DNA of 64,000 nt from Verrucomicrobiota bacterium (GCA_017301995.1 JAFLEH010000005.1:173181-237180); one strand, 5' to 3'; numbered from the stretch's first letter, positions 39,952 to 50,611 are shown. Notes: generated by a model not told the origin, from the sequence alone. A program made the numbers and translations.

Positions 39952-41958
39952 CTAACCGTTCCAGATCCGGCAGACGTTGTTCTCGCAGGCGATGACGTCC
40001 GGACCGTCACCATTGGTTAGAACAGCGCGTGGCTGATAGGTCTCGCGCAGCGGGACGGCGGTTGCCGCCGGAAGGTTGGCGGGAACCTGGATTTTTATCA
40101 CGCCCCGCTGGTGGAGATCGAGCGCGGCGACGAGCACCGGTGCGGAAAACGGATGGGATTCCAGCAGCGGAGTGCCGGCCCGGAGAAGGGTTTCCGCACG
40201 GCGCAGATGGCCCGGATGATCCAACAACCCGGACAGTTTCAGCAGATTCTCCGCCGCGAGGTGGTTGGGCGAGGGCTCCGCCCCATCGTGGTCGTCGCGA
40301 ATGGCCAGAAGCGTTTCTCCGGTTGCGGATGGGCGCATTACGTAGCCCGTCAGTGAATCGTCCCAGCAGGTGGCGTCGAGATGCGCTTGGATTTCCGCCG
40401 CCCAGGCGAGCCAATCGCCGTTAGGTCGGATGGCGTGGAGTTCGATGAGGCCGGAAATGAGGCACACCGAATCCGCGGGGATCCCGGAGGCGGTGCCGCG
40501 GCGGCCGCGGAAACTCCGATAGAGCGTGCCATCGGCCCACAGGTGGTCGCGGATGAAACCGGCGGCGGTTTCGGCCGCTTGGGCGAGATCGGGGCGATCC
40601 AACACTCGCGCGCCACGGGCGAGCGCGGCGATGGCGAGGCCGTTCCACGCCGTGACAATCTTGTCGTCGCGATGGGGCGGGGGACGCTTGGCGCGGGCCG
40701 CCAGCAGGGTGTCCGATGCCGCTTTCAGGCGCTGGCGGACATCATCCTCGGAAAGACCGAACCGATTCGCGAGGTCTTTCGGAGTGGAGGCTTGATAGAG
40801 TGTGTTGCGTCCGGCGAGTTCGCCATGCGGATCGCTTTCCGGGCGGGCGTTGCCATCGGGTTCGATACCGTAGGCGGCGGCGAACAATCCGGCATCGGTA
40901 CCTAACGATAAAGCCACTTCGTCCATCGTCCATGTCCAAAACGCGCCTTCGAGTTTGTGCTTTGAGGCGGCGGTCGGCAGGCTGTCCGCGTCCTCCGCGG
41001 CGTGGAAGGCGCCGCCCGTATCGCGCAGGGTATCTAGCAGATAGCGGAAGATGTCTTCGGCGGTCAGGCGGTGGACCTGATCGCGTGTGATCTGCCACGC
41101 GTCGAGATAGGCGAGGGCGAGTTGCGCCTGATCGTAGAGCATTTTCTCATAATGCGGGACGTGCCAATGGCGGTCCACCGAATAGCGGTGAAACCCGCCG
41201 CCAAGGTGGTCGTGGATGCCGCCGGCGGCCATCGCCCGGAGCGTATGGCAGGCCAGGTCGGCGGCGAGCGCGCCATCAGGAGTTGCCAACCCATGGCGGT
41301 CCGCGATTTGGAGTAACGCGCGCAGGACGACTGGACGGGGAAACTTCGGCGCTCCGCCGAATCCTCCGCACGAGGCATCGTGGGCGCTCGCACAGTTTGA
41401 TAGATACTCGTCGAACACGCCCGGACCGGCGACCCCTGTCGGCTCGGGAACGGCTGCGGTTTGCCCGCGTAGGTGGACCATGACGCGGTCGGCGCTTTCC
41501 AGAACGCGTTCGCGGTCCTCCTGCCAGAGGCGGGCGAGTTCCTCGCAAATGCGTGGAAACCCCGGCCTTCCGTAACGGTCTTCGGGAGGAAAATAGGTAC
41601 CGCCGGTCACCGGCTTTCCATCGGGTGTTAGCCACACGCTCATCGGCCATCCGCCTTGGCCGGTGGTGGCTTGGACGAATGCCATGTAGGCGGCGTCGAT
41701 GTCGGGGCGTTCCTCGCGGTCCACTTTGATATTGATCGCGCAGCGGTTCATGACGGCCGCGATCGCCGGATTCTCAAAGCACTCGCGCTCCATCACATGG
41801 CACCAATGGCAGGTCGAGTAACCGACGGATAGAAACACCAGCTTGTCCTCCGCACGGGCCCGGCGGAAAGCTTCATCGCCCCATGGCAGCCAATCGACCG
41901 GGTTGTGGGCGTGCTGGAGCAGGTAGGGCGAGGTCTCGCCCGCGAGCGCGTTGGGCAT
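39952..41958 (-). CDS. yyaL: YyaL-type thioredoxin-domain protein (DUF255)
   Basis: 668 residues. The N-terminal thioredoxin-like domain has the family hallmark [24 protein letters not shown] and a CHWC motif ([15 protein letters not shown]). The remainder is an (alpha/alpha)6-type barrel ([27 protein letters not shown]). This is the spermatogenesis-associated-20 / N-acylglucosamine-2-epimerase-like family. The biochemical role is not settled. It is the last gene of a minus-strand unit that begins with hisD. Confidence 0.93.
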   Translation of the reverse strand: MPNALAGETSPYLLQHAHNPVDWLPWGDEAFRRARAEDKLVFLSVGYSTCHWCHVMERECFENPAIAAVMNRCAINIKVDREERPDIDAAYMAFVQATTGQGGWPMSVWLTPDGKPVTGGTYFPPEDRYGRPGFPRICEELARLWQEDRERVLESADRVMVHLRGQTAAVPEPTGVAGPGVFDEYLSNCASAHDASCGGFGGAPKFPRPVVLRALLQIADRHGLATPDGALAADLACHTLRAMAAGGIHDHLGGGFHRYSVDRHWHVPHYEKMLYDQAQLALAYLDAWQITRDQVHRLTAEDIFRYLLDTLRDTGGAFHAAEDADSLPTAASKHKLEGAFWTWTMDEVALSLGTDAGLFAAAYGIEPDGNARPESDPHGELAGRNTLYQASTPKDLANRFGLSEDDVRQRLKAASDTLLAARAKRPPPHRDDKIVTAWNGLAIAALARGARVLDRPDLAQAAETAAGFIRDHLWADGTLYRSFRGRRGTASGIPADSVCLISGLIELHAIRPNGDWLAWAAEIQAHLDATCWDDSLTGYVMRPSATGETLLAIRDDHDGAEPSPNHLAAENLLKLSGLLDHPGHLRRAETLLRAGTPLLESHPFSAPVLVAALDLHQRGVIKIQVPANLPAATAVPLRETYQPRAVLTNGDGPDVIACENNVCRIWNG

Positions 41959-41974
41959 CGGAAACGGATGGCGG

Positions 41975-42730
41975 TTAGGGCTTGCGCCGGTTGGTTTCCG
42001 TAAGTTCCTGGGTTTGGCGGAACAGCAGGGTTTCCGCCGTGTAGCGGGAGGTTTGTTCCTTGACGATGCCGATTCCCGGCGCGAACCAGATCGTGCGACG
42101 CAGTTCCAGTCCCGAATCCTTTCCGGTCATCAGCAGGCGGATGGCATGATAGGTTCCAGCGGGAACGGTGACATCTTCCCGACCGACCACCGAAATGCCG
42201 CGGCTTGACTCGCCTTGGGCTACGGTCAGCGATGGCAGCGACGAGCCCGCGCGAATGTTGGATAGAACGAATGGCACCGGCGGGTCCAGCCACATCAGCT
42301 TTGGGTCCTCCCCTTTGACCAGCTTGACGGAACCGCGCATGAGAATCCGGTCCTGATAGATCTCGACCAATTCCCGTTCGACCGGAGAATCGGGCACGAT
42401 CACCTCGAAGGTATCGACTTCCGGTTTGTCGGGCACGGGTTTGAGCTTGCCCAGATAGGTGCGGACGGATTGATAGGTTTTGGTGTCCGAATTGGCGCCG
42501 GACGGGTCTTTGGCGTTGACCTCAATGGACACCTTGTAGTTCCAGTGGTCGCCTTTTTTCAGCGGGAGAAGCGGGATTTCGGATGGAACATCGCCTGCGG
42601 ATTCAGAGGGGGGCGGCGTGGGAGGTGAATCTGTCGCCGGAGTTTCCTGTTTGCGGTCGCAAGCCGCCAGGAAAAGAGCGGACCCGAGGATCAGGCTCGC
42701 CGGGAGGGTGTGGTTAGGGTATGTTTTCAT
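41975..42730 (-). CDS. Lipoprotein of unknown function
   Basis: 251 residues from ATG 42730. Signal peptide with lipobox [12 protein letters not shown] followed by a Pro/Thr/Ser linker ([19 protein letters not shown]) and a beta-rich domain ([21 protein letters not shown] ... AGIG-type turn near the end). The end ([21 protein letters not shown]) resembles a periplasmic 'IgG-like' lipoprotein family. ATG overlaps the stop of the upstream TPM gene (ATGA), so they are co-translated. Confidence 0.75.
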   Translation of the reverse strand: MKTYPNHTLPASLILGSALFLAACDRKQETPATDSPPTPPPSESAGDVPSEIPLLPLKKGDHWNYKVSIEVNAKDPSGANSDTKTYQSVRTYLGKLKPVPDKPEVDTFEVIVPDSPVERELVEIYQDRILMRGSVKLVKGEDPKLMWLDPPVPFVLSNIRAGSSLPSLTVAQGESSRGISVVGREDVTVPAGTYHAIRLLMTGKDSGLELRRTIWFAPGIGIVKEQTSRYTAETLLFRQTQELTETNRRKP

Positions 42731-43524
42731 CGGGGGGTGGAGGGAGGGGCGCCTTGGGAAAGGCGGATGGATGAGTCGTTGCCGCCGGCATAGGGAGCGC
42801 CGAGGCGCCTTTGCCAGCGGGGAGTCGGAAATGCCAGGGATCGGCGGCGGCGGATACCTTGGTGGACGAGGGCGGCGCATGCTAACAATATGACGCTCGC
42901 GGCCGCCGATACCGGCAGAGCCAGCTTTCGGATCCGCGCGTTGCGCATGAGGGTCTGTTGGTTCTCGCGATACGACTGTTGGTATTGATAGGCCCAGTAG
43001 GCGTTGTCGCCCAGCCAGATGCGGAGCATCTCGGAAGCCTCGGTGGTGGCGGCGGAAACCTTGCGGTCGTTGTTCGGCTCGAGAGCCGCCCGATGGCAGG
43101 CGTCCGCGATCTGCCGTTTGACCGGTTCGGCGGCAAACCGTTTGAGAAGCTTGCCGCCCGGGAGGATCCACGGGCTTGCCGGATCGCCCGGAGAATGCAG
43201 GACCACGCAGTGGAAAAGCGGCGAGCACCAAGCCTCGGCGAACCGCTTGGCCACATGCTCCGGAGGCGCTCCCTTGAGGTCCGATACGACGACCAGAATA
43301 TCCACGCCTTCGTTGCCGCGGATGGTTTCGAGTTCCTTGCCGATCATCGCAACCGTTTCCGGTTTCAGCACGTTCGCGGGATCAAACACCGAGTCCGGAG
43401 GACGATCTCCGAATTCGAAATCGGCGGATGCCGCTGGTTTCGCCGGGGCGGGCCGTGGCGGCGGCGCCGCCATGACCGTGATGGCGGATAGGATGGCTGC
43501 CAGAAAGAAGACGGTCGTTTTCAT
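42727..43524 (-). CDS. TPM-domain membrane protein
   Basis: 265 residues. Signal peptide (FFLAAILSAITVMAAPPP), then a TPM domain (VFDPANVLKPETVAMIGKELETIRGNEGVDILVVVSDL), coiled segments and one C-terminal membrane helix (LALPVSAAASVILLACAALVHQG) with a basic tail. TPM proteins are periplasmic or membrane-anchored; some have acid-phosphatase-like folds, and one plant member repairs photosystem II. The physiological role here is unknown. ATG overlaps the stop of the next TPM-like gene upstream. Confidence 0.75.
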   Translation of the reverse strand: MKTTVFFLAAILSAITVMAAPPPRPAPAKPAASADFEFGDRPPDSVFDPANVLKPETVAMIGKELETIRGNEGVDILVVVSDLKGAPPEHVAKRFAEAWCSPLFHCVVLHSPGDPASPWILPGGKLLKRFAAEPVKRQIADACHRAALEPNNDRKVSAATTEASEMLRIWLGDNAYWAYQYQQSYRENQQTLMRNARIRKLALPVSAAASVILLACAALVHQGIRRRRSLAFPTPRWQRRLGAPYAGGNDSSIRLSQGAPPSTPR

Positions 43525-44129
43525 CACGCGGATTTTCCGGATAGAACGGCCTCGGCATGCCGCCATGAGTTTTCCAACAGAACCCGCGCGGTGTCGTGAA
43601 ACGCCGCGACCGATTTGCCGTAGTCGCCGTCTTTCCATGCGGGAATCATCGCCGCCAGGGCTTTGTCCCACTGGTCGTTTCCGAGCCATGGTTCGGCGGA
43701 GTATCCGGTGGCGACGGCCGCGCGGTTGGCGGCCACATTGATGACCAACAACACCGTCCACAATCGATCGGATTCGGACTCCTCGGGCTGGATAGGGAGG
43801 ACATTGAGCATCCAGAAACCGTAGAGCCGCAAGTTGGTTTCAGCGGGGAGATTGACGGTGCAGACCCTCCAGCGGAATTGCGGAAACCGTCTGACCAGGC
43901 GGTTTTGCGAGCGGTCGATGACCTTGAGCGCCGATGAATCAAACAGATCCGCCTGGTCATTCATCGTTCGGATTTCCGGCACGGGACCCGGAAACATCCG
44001 CATGGTGTCGGCGCCGGTGAATTGGCAGTTAGGGCAACGGTCCACCGAGTCGATCTGGGTCTGGCACGCCGGGCAGGTGAATGCCACCCGCGGTGATCGG
44101 ATTCGGGTGCGTCGCTGGCCGGAACTCAT
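43524..44129 (-). CDS. Zinc-ribbon TPM-like protein
   Basis: 201 residues from ATG 44129, which lies in the hisD stop region. An N-terminal zinc ribbon (FTCPACQTQIDSVDRCPNCQ) is followed by a TPM-like domain (FRWRVCTVNLPAETNLRLYGFWMLNV, LWTVLLVINVAANRAAVATGYSAEPWLG). No signal peptide, so it is cytoplasmic or membrane-associated through its partner. Probably the cytosolic partner of the next TPM protein. Confidence 0.68.
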   Translation of the reverse strand: MSSGQRRTRIRSPRVAFTCPACQTQIDSVDRCPNCQFTGADTMRMFPGPVPEIRTMNDQADLFDSSALKVIDRSQNRLVRRFPQFRWRVCTVNLPAETNLRLYGFWMLNVLPIQPEESESDRLWTVLLVINVAANRAAVATGYSAEPWLGNDQWDKALAAMIPAWKDGDYGKSVAAFHDTARVLLENSWRHAEAVLSGKSA

Positions 44130-45415
44130 GGTTCGAGTCGGATGGAGGTGGATCGCCCGTGGGCGTCGAGGCCCTCGATGCGGGCGAACTCGGTGACCAC
44201 CGGCAGCGACTTGGCTACGGACTTCCGGTCGAGGCGGACGATGCTGGTGCGGCGTTGGAATTGGTCGGCCCGGAGGCCGGAGAACGAACGTCCCGCGCCG
44301 CCGGTGGGCAGGGTATGGCTTGGGCCAGCGAGGAAATCGCCCACCGCTACCGGCGAGTGATTGCCCAGATAGATGGCGCCGGCGGTGCGGATCTGCGGCA
44401 GCCAACGGGCCTCGTTCGCGGAGATCAGGGAAAGGTGCTCGGGCGCGAAGGTGTTGGCGATTTCCACCCCTTCGGCAAACGATTTCAGATGGAGCAGGAA
44501 CGTGCCGCGCTTGAGCACCTCGCGGATGATTTTCGCACGCGAAAGGGAGGGGAGTTGTTTCTCAATGCTGGCCCTGACCTTGTTGAGGAGCGGCTTCGAA
44601 TCGGTCGCGAAGCCGACCACGCTGTCGCCGCCGTGCTCCGCCTGGGCTAACAAATCCGCGGCGATGTAGTCCGGGTTTCCGGTTCGGTCGGCCAGAACGA
44701 GGATTTCGCTGGGACCGGGCAGCAGATCGATGGAAACCGCGCCGACCAACTGCCGTTTTGCCTCCACCACGAAACGGTTTCCCGGCCCGAAAATCCGGTC
44801 CACCGCACGGATCGTGCGGGTTCCGATGGCCATGGCCGCGATGGCCTGCGCGCCGCCGATTTTGATCGCCTCGGTCACGCCGGCGGCACGCAGCGCGTGG
44901 AGGAGCGCGGGATTGACGGTGCCATCCAGTCCGCAGGGAGTGGCCGCCAGAATCTGCGGGACCCCGGCCGCGGAAGCGAAGCCGGCGGTCATCAGCGCGG
45001 TCGAAACGAGCGGTGCCTTGCCACCGGGCACATAGACGCCAACGCGGTCGAACGGGGTGAACCGCTCTCCAACAACCGCGCCTTCCGCGTTGCGGGCGCT
45101 CCAGTCCTTGCGCAGGCTGCGTTTGGCAAAGGCCCGGATATTGCGGAGGCTGCGCTGGACCGCATTGCGCGTGACCGCGTCAACCGCACGGTCCGCGGCG
45201 TCGAATTCCGCTTCGCTAACAAACAACTGCTTGGGCTTGAGAGTTACGCCGTCGAACCGCTTGGTGTAGGCGATGAGCGCCTTGTCGCCATTGGCCGCCA
45301 CCTCCGCGATGATCTCGCCCACAAGGTCGCGCACGCCTGGCTCCGGCAGGGCGCGGCGGTTCAGGCGGCGGACGAAGGTGGCGTATCCGGAATCGGTGTG
45401 GCTGAGCGTTAGCAT
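44126..45415 (-). CDS. hisD: Histidinol dehydrogenase
   Basis: 429 residues. Family signatures: GVYVPGGKAPLVSTALMTA, GPGNRFVVEAKRQLVGAVSIDLLPGPSE, AQAEHGGDSVVGF and FAPEHLSL; the His and Glu zinc/catalytic residues are present. It catalyses the last two steps of histidine synthesis. It is first in a minus-strand unit with TPM-domain genes and a lipoprotein. No other his gene is near, so the pathway is scattered in this genome. Confidence 0.97.
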   Translation of the reverse strand: MLTLSHTDSGYATFVRRLNRRALPEPGVRDLVGEIIAEVAANGDKALIAYTKRFDGVTLKPKQLFVSEAEFDAADRAVDAVTRNAVQRSLRNIRAFAKRSLRKDWSARNAEGAVVGERFTPFDRVGVYVPGGKAPLVSTALMTAGFASAAGVPQILAATPCGLDGTVNPALLHALRAAGVTEAIKIGGAQAIAAMAIGTRTIRAVDRIFGPGNRFVVEAKRQLVGAVSIDLLPGPSEILVLADRTGNPDYIAADLLAQAEHGGDSVVGFATDSKPLLNKVRASIEKQLPSLSRAKIIREVLKRGTFLLHLKSFAEGVEIANTFAPEHLSLISANEARWLPQIRTAGAIYLGNHSPVAVGDFLAGPSHTLPTGGAGRSFSGLRADQFQRRTSIVRLDRKSVAKSLPVVTEFARIEGLDAHGRSTSIRLEP

Positions 45416-45624
45416 GGTGGGAAGGCGGCATTATGTCTGTTATTCCGCGCTTCGCCAAGCCCGATGGCGGGAAAATTTCAATTCAGCGCCATGCGCAAGC
45501 CGTCGGGCGGGTTCCGGGCATTCGGGCGCGGCGGATGGCGTTCGCGTCGGACTGCCGGCGAAGCCGTGGCGCCGGCGGTTGGATTCTCACTTGCGGTCGG
45601 TTGGGGATCGGGCACACTCGGCGC

Positions 45625-46428
45625 GTGAATTCATCTCCCTTGGGATTTTTTGATTCGGGTGTTGGCGGCCTCACGGTGGTGCGGGCCGTGCAGGAGTTGC
45701 TGCCTGCCGAGAACATCGTCTATCTGGGGGATACCGCTCGTCTCCCGTATGGATCGAAGAGCCCGGAAACGATCCGCCAGTTCGCCGACGAGGACGTGAG
45801 GTTTTTGTTGGGTCACGGGGTCAAGGCGATCATTGTCGCGTGCAACACCGCCACCGCCCACGCGCTGCCGCAGTTGCGCGAACACTACCGGGTGCCGGTG
45901 CTGGGGGTGATCGAACCGGGCGTGGAGGCGGCGCTCGCGGACCCGCGCGCCGAGCGGATCGGTATCATTGCCACCCGCGGGACGATCGGATCGCACGCCT
46001 ATCAGCACGCGCTGGCCCTGCGCCGCACCGGGTTGATGATCCACGGACAGCCCGCACCGCTGCTGGTGCCTCTGATCGAGGAAAACTGGCTGGACCACCC
46101 GGCTACCCGGGAGGTTTTGCGGACCTATCTTGAGCCGCTGGTGGAGAAGGGGATCGACACGTTGCTGCTGGCCTGCACCCACTATCCGCTGCTGGTGCCC
46201 ATGCTGCGGGAATTGTTGCCGCCGGACGTGCGGCTCGTGGACTCGGCAACCACCTGCGCGGAGCATTTGCGGGTGGAACTGGAGCGCCTGGATCTGCTGG
46301 CACCCGCCGGAAACGCGGGCACTCTGGAGTTGTTTCTGACGGACCTTTCCGAGCAGTTCGAGGAGTTGGCGCGGCGCTTTCTCCGCAAGTCGCCGGGGCG
46401 GATCCGCCGCGCGGCGCTGGGCGGTTAG
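45625..46428 (+). CDS. murI: Glutamate racemase
   Basis: 267 residues from GTG 45625, chosen because LGFFDSGVGGLTVV is the conserved N-terminus; the longer upstream frame is not similar to the family. Both catalytic cysteines are present (VACNTATAHAL and LACTHYPLL). It makes D-Glu for peptidoglycan. The gene diverges from hisD across a 209-bp gap that should hold both promoters. Confidence 0.95.
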   Translation: MNSSPLGFFDSGVGGLTVVRAVQELLPAENIVYLGDTARLPYGSKSPETIRQFADEDVRFLLGHGVKAIIVACNTATAHALPQLREHYRVPVLGVIEPGVEAALADPRAERIGIIATRGTIGSHAYQHALALRRTGLMIHGQPAPLLVPLIEENWLDHPATREVLRTYLEPLVEKGIDTLLLACTHYPLLVPMLRELLPPDVRLVDSATTCAEHLRVELERLDLLAPAGNAGTLELFLTDLSEQFEELARRFLRKSPGRIRRAALGG

Positions 46429-46487
46429 CAGTTCGTGCTGGCGTTTCCGATCATCTGGAGTAGGGTCTCGCCCGGAGGAGTTTCCCT

Positions 46488-47063
46488 ATGCGTCTGTTGA
46501 TCCGTCTTGTCCCTTGTTTGCTCGTGGCTTCCTGCGCCACGAAGAAGGAGGAAAACGTCGTTCCGCTGGGTCAGCAAACGATGAACCAGAAGTTCAATTC
46601 TTCCAAAGCCCTCAAGCAGGACGAAAAAGGCAACTGGCCCGCCGAGGTCCGGGCCATGAACGTGGCCGAAACCAACCGGAAGTCGGCCTATTTCACCGGC
46701 GAAGCCAATCAGCCGAAAGCCTTCAAAACCGAGCGGTTCCAAAAGGCCAAGTGGTGGGGTGGAAAAACCTATGAGGGCAAGCCCTACACCGGAAACACCG
46801 ATGCCAGCCGCCTGAAAACCGCCGCGCGCGACCAGAACAAAGGCGCCCGAGAGGGCACCGTGGAGGCGCCCACCGGACGCTTTGGCACCGGCACCTATCC
46901 GACCGCCCAGGCCCGCGAGGCATCCGGCAAGCGCATGGACAAAACCGCCGACGCCAAGACGGAGAACCGCCGCGACACCTACCCGGAACCCGAAATCATG
47001 GGCTATCAGGAGCAGCGCAAGATGCAGATCAAGGATGTGAACAGCATCATGGGGAGGAATTGA
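46488..47063 (+). CDS. Putative lipoprotein
   Basis: 191 residues with a lipobox (LIRLVPCLLVASC) right after a short signal. The mature part is hydrophilic, Lys/Thr/Gly-rich and probably disordered (GKTYEGKPYTGNTDASRLKTAARDQNKGA). No domain recognised. It stands between murI and the SurA/PpiD-like gene. Confidence 0.68.
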   Translation: MRLLIRLVPCLLVASCATKKEENVVPLGQQTMNQKFNSSKALKQDEKGNWPAEVRAMNVAETNRKSAYFTGEANQPKAFKTERFQKAKWWGGKTYEGKPYTGNTDASRLKTAARDQNKGAREGTVEAPTGRFGTGTYPTAQAREASGKRMDKTADAKTENRRDTYPEPEIMGYQEQRKMQIKDVNSIMGRN

Positions 47064-47212
47064 AGGCGCATCTCGGGGATTCTCCACCGCGCTCCACCCC
47101 GAAATCCCGCGCTTTGCCGCCGGAATCTCCGCCGCTTGCGAATTTGCCATTGATTCCCGCACCGCTCCGGTCATAGAGTCCGCCCGCCCGAACCTTCAGC
47201 GGGCTTGAACGC

Positions 47213-48916
47213 ATGATCGAAAAACTTCACAGATACCGCACCCTGCTGGTCCTCGGGCTCATCCTAGTCGCCGCCGCCTTTGTTTTCGGCGATTTCTACG
47301 GCGGCCGGAGAAACTCGGCGGGCGGCCCGCGCTCGGTGCTCGGCGTGGCCGGAAAAACCTATACCAGCCGCGATTTCCAGAAACTCGCCTCCGGTCCGGT
47401 GGGATTGTTGCAGTCGATGGGCGACATCGCCGCATTCCAGTTCATCTTCGAACTCGCGAAAGGCGCGTCGGCCGATAGCGACATGGCGGAGAAGTTCTTC
47501 GTCGGCCGCGTGATCCTGCGCAACGCCCGCGACGAATACGGCATCCACCCCAGCGACGACGAGGTTTCCGCCTACATCCGGAAAATGCGCGCGTTTGCGG
47601 ATACGGCCGCCGCGCCCAATCCGACCGGGGCCACCTTCGACGAGGCAAAATACAAGGATTTCATCGACAAAACCATCGGCCGCTTCGGCATGACCGAAAA
47701 CGATTTTCTCGACCTTGCGGCCGACATGCTGGCACTCAGCAAACTCAAGAACATCCTCGCCTCCGGCGTGGTGGCCGACCGCGACACCGTGGCGCTCGAA
47801 TCCAAATTGAAGAATCAAAAAATCGCCGTCGAACTGGCCAGGGTCGATCTCGGTCCGTTCGAGGAGAAGCTTCAGCCCACGGAGGAGGAAATCAAGGCGT
47901 ATTGGGAACCGATCAAGGACGCCTTCAAGACCGAGCTGCGCCGGAAGTTTTCCTATGTGGTGGTGACCCCGGTTTTCCCGCCTGAACCCGCCGACGAGGA
48001 TCCGAAGGAAACCATCGCCGACGCCGCGGCCACCGATGAGGCCAAAGAGGCCGCCAAGAAGAAGCGCGAGGAGGAAAAGGCCCTGAAAAAAGCCAAATAT
48101 GATGACGAGCGCCGGGCCGCCCAGCGGAAGACCGATGAAACCGTGAACACCTTCTACGATTTGCTGGTGGCCGAAGCCGAAAAACCCCAAGGCAAGACCC
48201 TCGAACAGCTCGCCGCCGAAGACGCCTACAAATGGGAGGTGAAGACCACCGACCTGTTCAGTGAAAAGGCACCACCGTCGGAAATCGACCTCACCATTCG
48301 TGCGTCCAGCCTGGGTGGCAAAGCCGTGGGTGAACTCTTCAAAATCCACCCCACCGAGGATCCGCTTTCCAAATTCACCCCGCCGATTCCCGTTGGCGAC
48401 GGACAGTGGTTGATCGCCCGGATGGACGGTGAGGAAAAGGTCCGCGAGCAGACCTTCGCCGAAGCCCGTGCCGAAGCCCGTGCCAAGCTCATCGAGGAAA
48501 AGGCCACCGCCGCGATGAAAACCGCCGCCGAAGACGCGCTCAAGAAGATCAAGGAGTCCGTCGCCGCCGGCAAACCGTTCGCCGATGCCGCGAAAGAAGC
48601 GGGGATGGTGGAAAGCAAGTCGATCACGGATCTAACCAGCGCCCGCCGTCCGGACGCGGTCACCGAGCCGGCCAATCTGTTCCAGTCGGCATCAAAGGTC
48701 GATCCGGGTGCTTTCGCCGATGTGATCGTCGAATCCGAGCGCGCGTTCGTCGTCCAGGTTGTCAAGCGCGAGGTCACCAAGGATCCGAATGCCGAAACCA
48801 CGCTCAACTCCGAGGTCACGATGGCCAATAACTCCAACGAGACGCTGGTGTTCGACGCATGGCTGGCGGCCAAGGTGGACGATGCCAAGGTCGATCAGCT
48901 CTACAAGCACCAATAG
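47213..48916 (+). CDS. SurA/PpiD-like membrane-anchored chaperone
   Basis: 567 residues. One N-terminal membrane helix (LLVLGLILVAAAFVFGDFYGG) then a long soluble part: SurA_N-like helices (YTSRDFQKLASGPVGLLQSM, EYGIHPSDDEVSAYIRKMRAF), a Lys/Glu-rich linker (~265-300, EEAKKKREEEKALKKAKYDDE) and a PpiD-like tail (LIEEKATAAMKTAAEDAL, AGKPFADAAKEAGMVES). The usual parvulin domain is hard to see, so it may be a chaperone without isomerase activity. Role: folding of exported proteins, fitting the giant surface proteins encoded next to it. Confidence 0.7.
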   Translation: MIEKLHRYRTLLVLGLILVAAAFVFGDFYGGRRNSAGGPRSVLGVAGKTYTSRDFQKLASGPVGLLQSMGDIAAFQFIFELAKGASADSDMAEKFFVGRVILRNARDEYGIHPSDDEVSAYIRKMRAFADTAAAPNPTGATFDEAKYKDFIDKTIGRFGMTENDFLDLAADMLALSKLKNILASGVVADRDTVALESKLKNQKIAVELARVDLGPFEEKLQPTEEEIKAYWEPIKDAFKTELRRKFSYVVVTPVFPPEPADEDPKETIADAAATDEAKEAAKKKREEEKALKKAKYDDERRAAQRKTDETVNTFYDLLVAEAEKPQGKTLEQLAAEDAYKWEVKTTDLFSEKAPPSEIDLTIRASSLGGKAVGELFKIHPTEDPLSKFTPPIPVGDGQWLIARMDGEEKVREQTFAEARAEARAKLIEEKATAAMKTAAEDALKKIKESVAAGKPFADAAKEAGMVESKSITDLTSARRPDAVTEPANLFQSASKVDPGAFADVIVESERAFVVQVVKREVTKDPNAETTLNSEVTMANNSNETLVFDAWLAAKVDDAKVDQLYKHQ

Positions 48917-49024
48917 CCCTCGATCGGTCGGGCGGGCACCCCGCGATTTCAGCCAGTTGCCGCCGCCCATCCGGCGCCACGGCCTATTCCAACCGCATTT
49001 TCAATCCCGCACCCCGTTCCCACC

Positions 49025-50602
49025 GTGTTTTATCTAACTACCGCGATCGATTACACCAACGGCGCGCCGCACATCGGCCATGCCTACGAAAAAGTTCTGG
49101 CGGACGTGCTGGCCCGCCACCGCCGCCTGCGCGGCGACGAGACGTTTTTTCTAACCGGCGTGGACCAGCACGGCCAGAAGGTCCAGCAAACCGCCGAGCG
49201 CGAGGGTGTCGAGCCCTCCGAGTTCGTCGCGGGCGTGACCGCCAGGTTTCTCGCCCTTTGGGAAACCCTCGGGATCCGCTACGACGGATGGGCCGCCACC
49301 GTGGATGACCGCCACAAAGCCTGCGTCCGGGCGATCCTGGATGACCTCAAGGCAAAGGGGCAACTCTACAAGAAAGCCCATTCCGGGCACTACTCGGTGC
49401 GGCAGGAACAGTTTCTAACCGACCGTGACCGCGACGAGTCCGGAAATTTCGGACCCGAGTGGGGCGAGGTGGTGCTGTTTGAGGAGGAGAACTGGTATTT
49501 CAAACTGAGCGAGCATACCGCCTGGCTGAAGGATTATCTGGAAACCACGCCGGACGCCGTGCTGCCGCTTTTCCGCAAGGCGGAGTTGCTCAACGCCCTG
49601 GATCGGAATTCCGGCACCGACCTATGCATCTCACGGCCCAAGGAGCGCCTGCGCTGGGGGATCGAGTTGCCGTTCGATCCGGAGTTCGTGACTTATGTGT
49701 GGTTCGACGCGCTGATCAATTACATATCATTCGCCGGCTATCGGGCCGCCGCGGATGCGGGACTGCCGGATTTCTCCCGTCTCTGGACCGCAGGCGAACG
49801 GCCGATCCACATCATCGGCAAGGACATCCTGGTGCCCGCCCACGGGATTTACTGGCTGTGCATGCTCCGCGCGATGGGGTTCCCGGACACCCTGATGCCG
49901 CGCCTGCTGGTCCACGGATGGTGGAACCGAAGCGGCGAGAAAATGAGCAAATCGTTAGGCAATATTGTCGATCCGGCGGAACTTGCCGGGCGCTTCGGCA
50001 TCGAGGCGGTGCGCTACTATCTGGTGCGCGACATCCATACCGGCCGCGATTCGGACTTCGATGTCGAGCGGCTGATCATGCTGTTCAATACCGAACTGGC
50101 AAACGAGTTGGGCAACCTCTGCAACCGCGCGCTGAACATGAGCCAACGCTTCACCGGCGGCATCCTGCGCACCGGCGGCCCGGAAACCGACGACGATCGC
50201 GCTCTCCAGGCATCCCTCGCCGAATCCACCGCCGCCTATCAAGCGGCGATGGACGACTTCGAGGTCTCCCGCGCCCTTGAGGCGATCAACCGCCACGTGG
50301 TCCACTGCAACGGCTATGCCGAACGGATGAAACCCTGGGAACTTAACAAAAATCCCGAACTGCGCGACCGACTGGCGACCGTGCTCTATCATCTGGCGGA
50401 AAGCGTGGCCCACTGTGCCGTGCTGCTTTCGCCCGTCCTGCCCGACGCCGCCTCCAAACTGGCCGCCCAACTCAAACTTCCCGGTTTCGGATCATTCGGT
50501 CTATCCGATCTGAAATGGGGCCTCCTGCCCGACGGCCACGAGATCGACAAACCCCAGCCGGTCTTCCCGCGAATCGTCATCGAGACACCGGAAGGCAAGT
50601 GA
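49025..50602 (+). CDS. metG: Methionyl-tRNA synthetase
   Basis: 525 residues, GTG start. HIGH motif in GAPHIGHAYEKV and KMSKS in GEKMSKSLGNIVDP. The zinc-knuckle cysteines of many MetRS are absent (SGHYSVRQEQFLTDRDRDE), so it is a zinc-less form, and the C-terminal tRNA-binding EMAP-type domain is missing. The body covers the Rossmann fold and the anticodon-binding helical bundle. It charges tRNA-Met. Confidence 0.96.
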   Translation: MFYLTTAIDYTNGAPHIGHAYEKVLADVLARHRRLRGDETFFLTGVDQHGQKVQQTAEREGVEPSEFVAGVTARFLALWETLGIRYDGWAATVDDRHKACVRAILDDLKAKGQLYKKAHSGHYSVRQEQFLTDRDRDESGNFGPEWGEVVLFEEENWYFKLSEHTAWLKDYLETTPDAVLPLFRKAELLNALDRNSGTDLCISRPKERLRWGIELPFDPEFVTYVWFDALINYISFAGYRAAADAGLPDFSRLWTAGERPIHIIGKDILVPAHGIYWLCMLRAMGFPDTLMPRLLVHGWWNRSGEKMSKSLGNIVDPAELAGRFGIEAVRYYLVRDIHTGRDSDFDVERLIMLFNTELANELGNLCNRALNMSQRFTGGILRTGGPETDDDRALQASLAESTAAYQAAMDDFEVSRALEAINRHVVHCNGYAERMKPWELNKNPELRDRLATVLYHLAESVAHCAVLLSPVLPDAASKLAAQLKLPGFGSFGLSDLKWGLLPDGHEIDKPQPVFPRIVIETPEGK

Positions 50603-50611
50603 ACGGATAGG

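Noticed and set aside
45433..45624. 64-residue N-terminal extension of murI
   Set aside because: The conserved family start is at GTG 45625, and the extension has no similarity to the family.
49025..50602. Missing zinc-knuckle cysteines in MetRS as a sign of decay
   Set aside because: HIGH and KMSKS motifs are intact and zinc-less MetRS forms are known, so the gene is probably functional.
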